A stretch of 64,000 nucleotides of DNA from Cliona cf. orientalis (lineage: Eukaryota; Porifera; Demospongiae; Clionaida; Clionaidae), in NCBI GenBank assembly GCA_963930775.1, contig OZ005689.1, positions 12,896,923 through 12,960,922 of the forward strand. Reading direction: 5' to 3'. The notes beneath the pieces were generated by a model. That model did no database searches. It was not told where the DNA came from and saw only the letters and a program-made list of their open reading frames with translations. The translations under genes and the position numbers were made by a program. Shown one piece after another: positions 55,427 to 64,000 of this stretch; within the stretch, counting starts at the first letter, position 1; each line of letters starts with the position of its first letter.

Positions 55427-55840
55427 TCACACAATGACATAGGGTAGATGTATCTCACACAATGTCATAGTAATAATATCCTCAGCGATACACTTCTTAT
55501 GCATATTATACATCTTAGATGTATGTATCTCACACAATATCACAATAATACCCTCGATTATTAAACACTTCTTATGCATATTATACATCTTAGATGTATC
55601 TATCTCACACAATGTCACAGTAGTATCCTCGATTATTAAACACTTCTTATGCATATTATACATCTTAGATGTATCTATCTCACACAATGTCACAGTACCA
55701 TCCTCCACTATACACTTTTTATACATCTTGGTGTATCTATCTCACACAATGTCACAGTAGTATCCTCAACTATACACTTCTTATGCATATTATACATCTT
55801 AGATGTATCTATCTCACATAATGTCTATAAAGACTTGTTA
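55427..55840. repeat. About 75-bp tandem repeat, six copies
   Basis: TATCTCACACAATGTCACAG recurs at spacings of 74, 76, 75, 62 and 71 bp. The minus strand stays open for 99 residues (MYNMHKKC repeats) because the unit is close to a multiple of three. I do not regard it as a gene. Confidence 0.85.
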
Positions 55841-56219
55841 TGTACATCTCAGATATAACTGTGCCACTGTAACAGGTCCATGCCATGCCATACTTTAGTA
55901 TTGCTCTTATAACTCTATACCAGCAGGCTCACCAGATCGACTCTTAGTACATTCATTTATCATACTATAGAAAGTATACTATAGTCATGATATGTCTATG
56001 TACAATCCCGCACCACTCTCCCAATGGCCTTTGGCTTTGTGGCTTTTTGGCCAAATGGCCTTAAGCTATAAGCAAGCAATCTGGTCCTATATGAGGTACC
56101 ATGGACTGTGACTCTAGCCTGTCCCCAGGTCTCTTGCTGACTTTGTGATCTGAATGTTAAACTATCAGATGATTCAGTGAAGAGTACATGCACTCATTTG
56201 ATTAATGTACTGGTGCAAT

Positions 56220-57960
56220 TAGATTCTTCCGAGATAAGTAGTCCCCATAACAACGGTATCCTGTCCAGGTACACGACAGTCGAGTCCAACTTAACGTCAG
56301 TAACATATTTGTGTCTACATGACAGGGTAGCTAACTAGCTACACACCTGTGATTAGATTGTATAATAATTATGAGTATATAACATCAATTTTTTGTCGTT
56401 TTGCACTCGTTTGATCATACTGGTGCAATTAGATTGATAAATAGTCCCCATAACAACAGTATCCTGTCCAGTTACACGATAGTCGAGTCCAACTTAACGT
56501 CAGTAACATGTTTGTGTCGACATGACAGGGTAGCTAACTAGCTACACACCTGTGATTAGATTGTATAATAATTATGAGTATATTATAACATCAATTTTTT
56601 GTCGCTTTGCACTCGTTTGATCATGCTGGTGCAATTAAATTAATAGTCCCCATAACAACGGTATCCTGTCCAGGTACACGACAGTCGAGTCCAACTTAAC
56701 GTCAGTAACATGTTTGTGTCGACATGACAGGGTAGCTAACTAGCTACACACCTGTGATTAGATTGTATAATAATTATGAGTATATTATAACATCAATTTT
56801 TTGTCGCTTTGCACTCGTTTGATCATGCTGGTGCAATTAAATTAATAGTCCCCATAACAACGGTATCCTGTCCAGGTACACGACAGTCGAGTCCAACTTA
56901 ACGTCAGTAACATGTTTGTGTCGACATGACAGGGTAGCTAACTAGCTGCACACCTGTGATTAGATCGTATAATAATTATGAGTATATATAACATCAATTT
57001 TTTGTCGCTTTGCACTCATTTGATCATGCTGGTGCAATTAGATTCATAAATAGTCCCCATAACAACGGTATCCTGTCCAGGTACACGACAGTTGAGTCCA
57101 ACTTAACGTCAGTAACATGTTTGTGTCGACATGACAGGGTATACACACCTGTGATTAGATCGTATAATAATTATGAGTATATAACATCAATTTTTTGTCG
57201 CTTTGCACTGTTTGATCATGCTGGTGCAACTAGATTCATAAATAGTCCCCATAACAACGGTATCCTGTCCAGGTACACGACAGTCGAGTCCAACTTAACG
57301 TCAGTAACATGTTTGTGTCGACATAACAGGGTAGCTAACTAGCTACACACCTGTGATTAGATCGTATAATAATTATGAGTATATAACATCAATTTTTTTG
57401 TCGCTTTGCACTCGTTTGATCATGCTGGTGCAATTAGATTCATAAAATTAATAGTCCCCATTACAACGGTATCCTGTCCAGGTACACGACAGTCGAGTCC
57501 AACTTAACGTCAGTAACATGTTTGTGTCGACATGACAGGGTAGCTAACTAGCTACACACCTGTGATAATAATTATGAGTATATAACATCAATTTTTTTGT
57601 GGCTTTGCACTCGTTTGATCATGCTGGTGCAATTAGATTCATAAATAGTCCCCATAACAACGGTATCCTGTCCAGGTACACGACAGTCGAGTCCAACTTA
57701 TCGTCAGTAACATGTTTGTGTCGACATAACAGGGTAGCTAACTAGCTACACACCTGTGATTAGGTTGTATCATAATTATGAGTATATAACATCAATTTTT
57801 TGTCGCTTTGCACTCGTTTGATCATGCTGGTGCAATTAGATTGATAAATAGTCCCCATAACAACGGTATCCTATCAGGTACTCGATAGTGGATTCCAACT
57901 TAAAGTCAGTAACATGTTTTGTGTCGACATGACAGGGTAACCTTATTAATTTAGCTACTG
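56220..57960 (+). repeat. 191-213-bp satellite, nine copies
   Basis: AGTCCCCATAACAACGGTAT recurs with gtcccc starting at 56241, 56454, 56646, 56848, 57053, 57244, 57454, 57648 and 57851. Each unit includes a GTCGAGTCCAACTTAACGTC block and a TGTGTCGACATGACAGGG block. Units are nearly identical, suggesting recent amplification; the last is the most diverged. ORFs here are unit translations. Confidence 0.95.
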
Positions 57961-58362
57961 TGCATCATGGGTCCCCCGCCATTTATGAAAGGGGTCAGGG
58001 GCTGGATTTCAGTTAGCAGAAATGTTGGTCTCGAGGGTCTGTATGGCAGGGTTAGTCTCCAGGGCTTATGCGCATTAGACAGTCATGGGCTGGAGGGATC
58101 ACAATTTGTGGGGGACCATCATGACGTGATAATACAACATAGGATGTTGCTACCATAATATTAAATTAATAGTACTGTAGCCTCCCGGGTAAGCGCCCAC
58201 TCCCGGTTAAGCGCCCAGGTAACTATTTTGCCTAGTCGAATAGTAAGCACCAACTCCCGGGTAAGTGCCCAGGTAGGCTGTGCCTAGATCAACATGGTAA
58301 GCGCCCACCAAGAAAAATTTACAAGATCACTGCCTCTTCATAGCAATATCAAACTCTAACGC

Positions 58363-58506
58363 AGTCGATGGGTCCGAAGATCAATTCAAGACGAAATCCC
58401 GAGGGATCTCGAGGATGGCGATGATGAAGCCGATCAGGAGGGTGCTGGCGAAGATGACGATGTCAATGATCTCGATCCCTTCTCTGATTCAGATGATTAT
58501 AGCTAA
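58363..58506 (+). pseudogene. Acidic C-terminal tail of a pogo-type transposase
   Basis: An open frame after a TAA reads RWVRRSIQDEIPRDLEDG and ends with GEDDDVNDLDPFSDSDDYS before TAA. Acidic LDPFxDSDD-type tails are common at the end of pogo/jerky-like transposases, and the surrounding TA-flanked inverted repeats agree. The catalytic domain is absent. Confidence 0.5.
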
Positions 58507-58724
58507 CTTTCTCTGGCAGCTTGTGTAGTTTAAACTTTTCTCTTTTATGCATCTCATGGTACATGCAGTCCCTTCCTATTAAAAGGCAAAACATGCAAGT
58601 GTTTTATATGTGCGCTCTATATAGAGCGCTTACCACGAGTCTTAACTTACTGCCATGCTCACAAAATTGGCCCCGCCTATTTCAATTTTTGCACATGGTA
58701 AGTGCCCAGTATGGCGAAAGAATT

Positions 58725-59081
58725 CCGTTATGTACCGAGAAACTCTCGCGCCATAGGTATCGGTAAATTGCATAGTATATTATGAACGGCTAAGGGTAGG
58801 TAGGGTTTTGGTTTAGGGTAGGGTTTGACACACAAGGGTTAGTACTACTATTATCTTTAAAGTCGTGACAAAAGAGCATCTGGCAGCGGTGTTCACGGTG
58901 GTGCAGTGGTTAGGGCTCTGGTGTACGGATTCATGTACCCGGTTCGATCCTCGCTCTATTCATTCAATTACTCTTTTTTTTCCCCATAGCTACTCTGAAA
59001 ATTTTCTAAGTGAGGGAGGCGAGCGCCACACGTGATCAATGGAACGTCCTCTTGACGTGCGGGTTTCTCGGTACATAACGG
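58725..59081 (+). mobile_element. CCGTTATGTAC element with tRNA-like pol III boxes, copy 2
   Basis: Ends CCGTTATGTACCGAGAAAC and GTTTCTCGGTACATAACGG bound 357 bp. Inside, in order: telomere-like GGGTAGGTAGGGTTTTGG words, a tRNA-like A box and B box, a T run, and an AAAATTTTCTAAGT segment also present in copy 1. Nested in the pogo-type element. Confidence 0.8.
58889..58985 (+). ncRNA. tRNA-derived pol III promoter with T-run terminator
   Basis: TGGTGCAGTGGTTAGGGCTC (A-box region) and GGTTCGATCC (B box, 58941-58950) are followed by ACTCTTTTTTTT, a typical pol III terminator. It resembles a SINE head. No cloverleaf is evident. Confidence 0.55.
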
Positions 59082-59762
59082 GATTCATGGCGAAATCAGC
59101 GAGTTATGGTAGAGCGCCCATAGGCGTTTACCCGGAAGACTACGGTAGCTATATGCCATAGTGCAATGAAGGCAAGATTCAGGAGTTCAGACGTGCACCC
59201 GTATTTAATCACAGCTGTGTAGTTAAATTGGATGCTATCATGTATCAGAGTCAAAACAAAACAAGCGTGTTACTGATATTAAGTTGGACTCGACTGTCAT
59301 GCATCTGGACAAGATAGCTGCCGTTGTTATGGGACTATTTATTTTGGAAGAATCTAATGACAAGTGCATATCTTTTCACTGATCGGATAGTTCAACACTT
59401 AATGTCTGTCACAGAGTCATGAGTAGAGTAGCAAGACACCTGGGGACAGGCTAGAGTATATAGTCCAGGGTACCTTCAACAGGGATAAACTAGCTTAGCT
59501 ACCTTAAGGCCATTTGGCCATAAAGCCACAAGGCCAAAGGCCATTAGGCCGTCTTATTCCATAACACAGCTAGCAAAGAAGGCTTGATGATAGCTAGGAT
59601 AATCAGCATAGGAGCACAAGGGTAATACGGTCCCCTCCTCCTGGTGAGCCACACATGCTATATGTCCATAAGAGAAGTGCAGAATCTAGCTATCAATTAT
59701 AAAACTATACTTTAATAGACCAATTGCAGCTGATGTAGTAAAATGTCACAGGTCATGTGACT

Positions 59763-60014
59763 GCCGCTATCTTGGTGTACCACGTGCGTGCGTGTCTATG
59801 AGAAAATGTATTAGATCGACTTTCAGCTGAGAGGATCACTGACCTGCAACCAGTGAAAATATAATATTATAGAGAATATTATCCTGGGATATATACTGCT
59901 TATTTTGTCTTCGAGTCACTAAAAGACAGAGAGACAGATAGAAGTACTCTCCAACAACTGCTAGTGCAAACAGCCATAAGCGAGTACGGAGGTGGTACAC
60001 CAAGATGGTGGCGG
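59763..60014. mobile_element. Short inverted-repeat element
   Basis: GCCGCTATCTTGGTGTACCAC and GGTGGTACACCAAGATGGTG are imperfect inverted copies about 250 bp apart. No clear flanking duplication. Confidence 0.45.
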
Positions 60015-60936
60015 GGGTGTGTCCGTATGCGGAGATATCCGGAAATTTCCTATTTTATGACGTAATTGCAAAGGGTCTATATTTCAAATAGCTGAGCAAT
60101 CACAAGTTCCATTACCACGTGTCAACTAGCATTGGATAACCATTAATTAAGGGGTGTGGCTAACAGTGAGGAGGCATGGTCACAAAATTAAAAGTGCCGT
60201 GTGGTACACATAATATATTACAACTATATATAGAGGCAATTACTGTACTATATCTAACTTAACGTCTATGTAACCCACAGCATGTACTTGTCTTGTCCAG
60301 TAGAATACCTAAATTTAAGTAACCCACAGCAGTATAGAGTACCTAAATTTAGTGATTATACATGTGTGACTGTTTTTCTCATTGATATCCAGCAGGTCAG
60401 CCAAGATGCTTTCAAATCAAAGACTTTATGCTGTTATCTTTAGAAGACACTGTGATTTATGGTGAAACTGACTGGAGTTTACAGCATCTCGTTTTTGCTG
60501 CTAGCAATTTAGCTAATTTCATGTGATTATTTTTGTTAAAATGTTTTTGTTATCAAAATTGCTGGATCTCTTAGCATGCCTGCTAAAGAAATAGATCAAA
60601 TTATTTGTAATCCTGCAAAAGAGAATTGGATGAAATAAAAGATAACGTGTTTTAATATGGTCAAAGCTTTTTTATAGGCTTCAGCCAAATGTTATTTAGG
60701 CTGAAATTAGATGAGATATGTATATCTATATTATATCTCAGTTGCATGCATAATATTACTATGTGTGCACACCATTTACTTTATTACACCAATCTGATGA
60801 TCTTGGAATGCATTCACACTGTCTTATAAGTGCAGTTTGCTATTGAATCTGGTGCCATTAACTATCAGCGGCTAATTAAACTGATTCCATTTTCATGGCT
60901 GAGGCTGCTGTATGTGGTTGTCAGATAAACTGATTA
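60015..60936. other. Gap with one short tandem pair
   Basis: GTAACCCACAGCA and TAGAGTACCTAAATTTA words occur twice at 60270-60350. Otherwise AT-rich, with nothing coding. Confidence 0.4.
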
Positions 60937-61265
60937 TTACCCCGCGCGCATGCGCGCGGGGTAAAGCAATCGGTTTGTACTACCCCGCGCGTATGCACAA
61001 GGGGTAAAGCAATTATCTGCGTTGTCGTCGGCACGAAAATCGCCAGATCTCGAGTTCTAGGCGTCTGTGCGTGCTGTAGCTAAGCATAACCAATCGGTAG
61101 ATATCGGTGAAAAACTGTTGGTTTGTACGGGCTTCGAATCTCTCAAAAAGGCTTACTAGTGCTACAAATCGTGCATTTTTTGTTCAACATACCTGTGGTT
61201 TATCGACCACACCCACTCCTTTAGTATGCTGATGCACCCACATTTCAATTCCGTGACTATAAATA
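60937..61265 (-). mobile_element. CTAGAGCTCT-family copy 5, partial, with duplicated 3' hairpin
   Basis: TACCCCGCGCGCATGCGCGC and a second TACCCCGCGCGTATGCACAA follow each other, each continuing GGGGTAAAGCAAT. The body then matches other copies (GAAAATCGCCAGATCTCGAG) and fades out near 61265. Confidence 0.65.
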
Positions 61266-61744
61266 TAGCGTACGTGCAAGGATAATTTCAGTCAGTAGCA
61301 GCAAGCTATCTTCAGTTTGAAAGCCACTGAGGTTATACTTGTTCACCGCCGTCAGTCTACTTAATTAAGTCTAAGGAGAGTATTATAGCAACTTCTGGTC
61401 AACCACCTTAGTTGACGGTAAGTATAAATGTAGCTATAGCTACGTGCATTGCATGTATGCATGAGTGGATCCAAAGTTCAACAATGTCATAATTGTTATA
61501 GTGTCACTATATCTGAGCTATCGACCAGTAGCTAATGGTTTTTGACTGAGTGTGCCACTTACATTAATTTTTTTGCATTTTACTAACCGAGATAGCTAGC
61601 TACATGTAGACTAGGAGAAATGCAAAAGTGAAGAGTAGCTATAGCTAGCTACATGTGTTATACGTAGATGGCAAAGATAGCTTTTATAATTATAATGTGT
61701 ACACAAAAGCAACCTGCATGTGATTGCTTTTAAATTAGTGTTTA
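61266..61744. other. Gap, nothing recognised
   Basis: GCTAGCTA-rich AT sequence. A possible splice donor GACGGTAAGTA near 61414. Confidence 0.35.
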
Positions 61745-61975
61745 TTAAATTTTATTAACATGCATGTTGCATACTCGGGTACAGTGCAAGCAGTTCAAGG
61801 TCGAAACTTCAAAGCTCTGTATTTCTTCTCTGGTGCCTATAGTGCTCTGGTTGATAAAGGCTAGAGGTACCCAAGCACCATCAACAAACTGTTGGAGGAC
61901 CGTTCTGATTACCAAGTCTGAAGCATCAGTGGTAAATAAGTTTGGTGTGCTAATTCTGATGAAGGTTACTGAGTA
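61745..61975 (-). pseudogene. Ty3/gypsy-type RNase H fragment
   Basis: The minus-strand frame contains LFTTDASDL, then VLQQFVDGAWVPLAFIN and later EEIQSFEVSTLNCL. These are the TDAS and VLxQ..DG.W.PLAF blocks that start the RNase H domain of Ty3/gypsy-type retrotransposons. Reverse transcriptase, integrase and LTRs are absent nearby, and the expected FDRELLA-type block is degraded. An old, inert fragment. Confidence 0.75.
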
Positions 61976-62099
61976 GCGCAAAACCTCGATTATCGGCCGA
62001 GCGTACGTCGATAATCGACCTATATTTTACGGACATTTACGCATTTATACGGAAAATTTACAAAGATGATGCGGAGCTCCTCGAAGACAGGATCAGAGG

Positions 62100-64000
62100 T
62101 AGTCTCGCGCGCCAGCCCCTCCTACCCAAAGAGGGAGAAAGGGTCTGGTAAATAACGTACCATCCGCTTGTCCCGTGTAGGCTATATGAACTACCAATGA
62201 AATGCCAGTATCTAGTCACATGACCATCCGTCATGCACAACTTTACTTAAAGGATAGGAAAATACCATGGGGGATTGATTTAAGTCAAGGATCCCATGGG
62301 TTATACATGGGACTGAATTAAGTCATCTACTCCATGTGTTATACATGGGATTGTTTTAAGTCAGCTTAGTTTGACTTAAATTGCCGATTTATTAGACGTA
62401 TACCTTGACTATTATCAGGGAAGATTTTAAGTCAACTTTCATAAACTCTAAAAAGTGTATAAAATATCAAAATTTGAACTCTGACTTAAAATAATTAATG
62501 TTGCCAATAAGACATCTTATGTTACAGTAGACTTTGTCTGGCCACAACCATATTTTATACTATAGGTCCACTTGCAATTGATCATAATAATATAATTGCC
62601 ACTGAAGTAGCTAGCCATATAATTAAATTTTTATGTGGCACATGAAACTATAGCTAGTATCATTAAATTTTACACGGCAAATTCTGGGGATATTTTCAGC
62701 AGATTCTATTTATTATAATAATTACAATAGTTATTAAAATTAGTTCGTGGCAATGAGTAATTGCTATTAAAATGCGCAGTGGTAGCTAGCAGCCGGGTTT
62801 TGGCTATAATTTGTATGGTTAGCGGGGTTAATTCGGCCATAGAATATACTAAGATTCTGTAGGGTATATAGGTAGGAAGGGTTGGGTTTCGGCTATGGTA
62901 TGGTTAGGGTTAGATCGGCAGGTTTTAGGTAGGGTTGGGTTTTGGCCATCGTGTGGTTAGCAGGGTTAGTTCGGCAGAGTAGCTAGGTAGGGTTGGGTTT
63001 TGGGTATCGTATGGTTGGTAGGGTTAGTTTGGCAGGGTAGCTAGGTAGGGTTGGGTTTTGGGTATCGTATGGTTAGCAGGGTTAGTTCGGCAGGGTAGCT
63101 AGGTAGGGTTGGGTTTCGGCTATCTTTAATATGGTTAGCAGGGTTAGTTTGGTAGAGTTGCTAGGTAGGGTTGGGTTTTGGGTATCGTATGGTTAGCAGG
63201 GTTAGTATCATTGCTGTTTGGTGCACGTGTATATTATAATCGTGACAAAATGGGTTAGATCTACAGCAGCGGCAGCAGTGGTGTTGCGTTTGGGTTCGGG
63301 AGCCGTACCTTGAGATGAGTGGGTGGAGCTAATCAGCATGCATATACACTGTTACAGTAATTGTCCGCACGCTCGTCTGCTGCATGTGCAAGGCTTATAT
63401 TATATGCTTGGCATTAACTCACAAAGGTGACGTTATCTTTGCCATTGGGAGCACTTTAAGTCAAAGTTCAAATTAAGACGTTTTGTACTGTTTTTAGTGT
63501 TTTTGAAGGTTGACTTAAAATCTTCCCTGATAATAGTTAACGTACACGTAATATATCGGCAATTTAAGTCAAACTAAGTTGACTTAAAACAATCCCATGT
63601 ATAACACATGGAGTAGATGACTTAATTCAGTCCCATGTATAACCCATGGGATCCTTGACTTAAATCAATCCCATGTATAACCCATGGAATTTCCTCTAAT
63701 TTTAAGTATTCTAATGTACGACCATGACCATCCGGGACATGCGCAACGCGCGAAGTAGCTGTGTACGCGTATACAATAAAGTTCGCGGTCACTGGCCCGC
63801 GAGACTAGTCACGTTCTATCTTGGCTATGATGGAGAAACTCGAGGACGCAGTAAAGACAGCAAGCGCTGAGTTAAGCTATTTGTTATTGTTCGGTCGTGA
63901 CATAATGTTTGCGGTTAATGATGTCATGTGCATTCCACGGGGACCGTTGAAGCGGGTGGTACGTTATTTACCAGACCCTTTCTCCCTCTCTGGGTAGGAG
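62100..64000. mobile_element. TAG-family large inverted-repeat element, right end outside window
   Basis: The left end TAGTCTCGCGCGCCAGCCCC is followed by CTCCTACCCAAAGAGGGAG and TCTGGTAAATAACGTACC. The reverse complement appears at 63957-64000 and is cut by the window end. Inner arms (about 62254-62470 and 63500-63710) are inverted copies full of TTTAAGTCA and CCCATGTATAACCCATGG words. No transposase seen. Confidence 0.8.
62800..63215 (+). repeat. Telomere-like 58-bp minisatellite
   Basis: About seven units of GGTAGGGTTGGGTTTTGGGT plus ATCGTATGGTTAGCAGGGTT and GGCAGGGTAGCTA. G-rich GGGTT words resemble telomeric DNA, but the unit is long and internal to a transposon. Confidence 0.85.

Larger units (their letters stand above)
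58175..59145. mobile_element. 971-bp pogo/Tc1-type element with TA duplication
   Basis: Ends CTGTAGCCTCCCGGGTAAGC and GGCGTTTACCCGGAAGACTACGG are inverted copies flanked by TA (58173-58174 and 59146-59147). GTAAGCGCCCA recurs near the left end. It keeps an acidic C-terminal coding scrap and is interrupted by the tRNA-like element at 58725-59081. Confidence 0.8.
55917..59660. mobile_element. 3.7-kb element with about 440-bp diverged inverted arms
   Basis: The left arm (about 55917-56345) and right arm (about 59230-59660) align along their length in reverse complement. Shared landmarks are GGCTCACCAG, AATGGCCTTTGGC, TAGCCTGTCCCCAGG, TTAGATTCTTCC and CAGTCGAGTCCAACTTAA. The inner part of the left arm has been amplified into the satellite at 56220-57960, whereas the right arm has a single copy. 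A pogo-type element sits in the centre. Confidence 0.75.

Noticed and set aside
55427..55726. 99-aa minus-strand repeat protein (MYNMHKKC repeats)
   Set aside because: The frame is open because the tandem unit is near a multiple of three; no start context, neighbours or domain.
57010..57342. 110-aa plus-strand ORF
   Set aside because: It lies wholly within the 191-213-bp satellite and simply translates two units.
58889..58985. Functional tRNA gene
   Set aside because: Same reason: tRNA-like promoter boxes and terminator without a cloverleaf.
62800..63215. Chromosome end (telomere)
   Set aside because: The G-rich repeat has a 58-bp unit, sits inside an inverted-repeat element and is followed by ordinary sequence.

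Overview
This is eukaryotic, animal-type DNA with very low gene density. It contains multi-exon genes with GT-AG introns, an AT-rich background, GC-rich transposon ends and dense tandem and inverted repeats. The transposon families (a C2H2-finger CACTA/EnSpm-like gene, a SWIM-type MULE, pogo/Tc1, hAT and Harbinger-type MITEs) fit a basal metazoan. My best guess is a demosponge, but the sequence alone does not prove the phylum. I found no bacterial operon, CRISPR array, rRNA gene or ordinary tRNA gene.

Layout. 1-2.5 kb: a foldback MITE, a Harbinger-type MITE and a 50-bp tandem repeat. 2.5-7.0 kb: the best gene in the window, an 11-exon CACTA/EnSpm-like transposase-family gene. All of its splice junctions keep the reading frame, giving 835 aa. 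7.4-7.8 kb: a 5'-truncated Tc1/IS630-type transposase. 7.9-10.5 kb: a low-coding stretch flanked by similar repeat arrays. 10.6-11.9 kb (minus strand): an intact two-exon gene of unknown function (407 aa). 12-25 kb: nested transposons, including a four-level nest at 15.18-17.74 kb and a LINE reverse-transcriptase remnant split by a pogo-type MITE. 25.7-29.6 kb: a putative element carrying arrays of the palindrome CTCAAATTTGAG at both ends. 30.7-36.3 kb: a 385-bp satellite whose unit has its own terminal inverted repeats, with several insertions. 36-39 kb: four further inverted-repeat elements. 40.2-41.6 kb: two minisatellites, one with a dimeric higher-order period. 41.885-49.509 kb: a complete MULE with about 120-bp terminal inverted repeats and a perfect 9-bp target duplication, carrying a decayed SWIM/MULE transposase gene. 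50-55 kb: repeats, a long foldback and a small GC-rich island. 55.9-59.7 kb: a 3.7-kb inverted-repeat element containing a 191-213-bp satellite, inside which a pogo-type element is itself interrupted by an element with tRNA-like pol III boxes. 60-64 kb: repeat fragments, a Ty3-type RNase H scrap, and the left part of a large inverted-repeat element that runs off the window and holds a telomere-like minisatellite.

At least seven elements share TAGYCTYG-type ends, and the six complete ones are flanked by 9-10-bp duplications. Lengths run from 40 bp to about 1.9 kb, which points to one MULE-type machinery acting on very short cargo. Several insertions can be dated relative to each other because an uninterrupted copy of the target lies elsewhere in the window.
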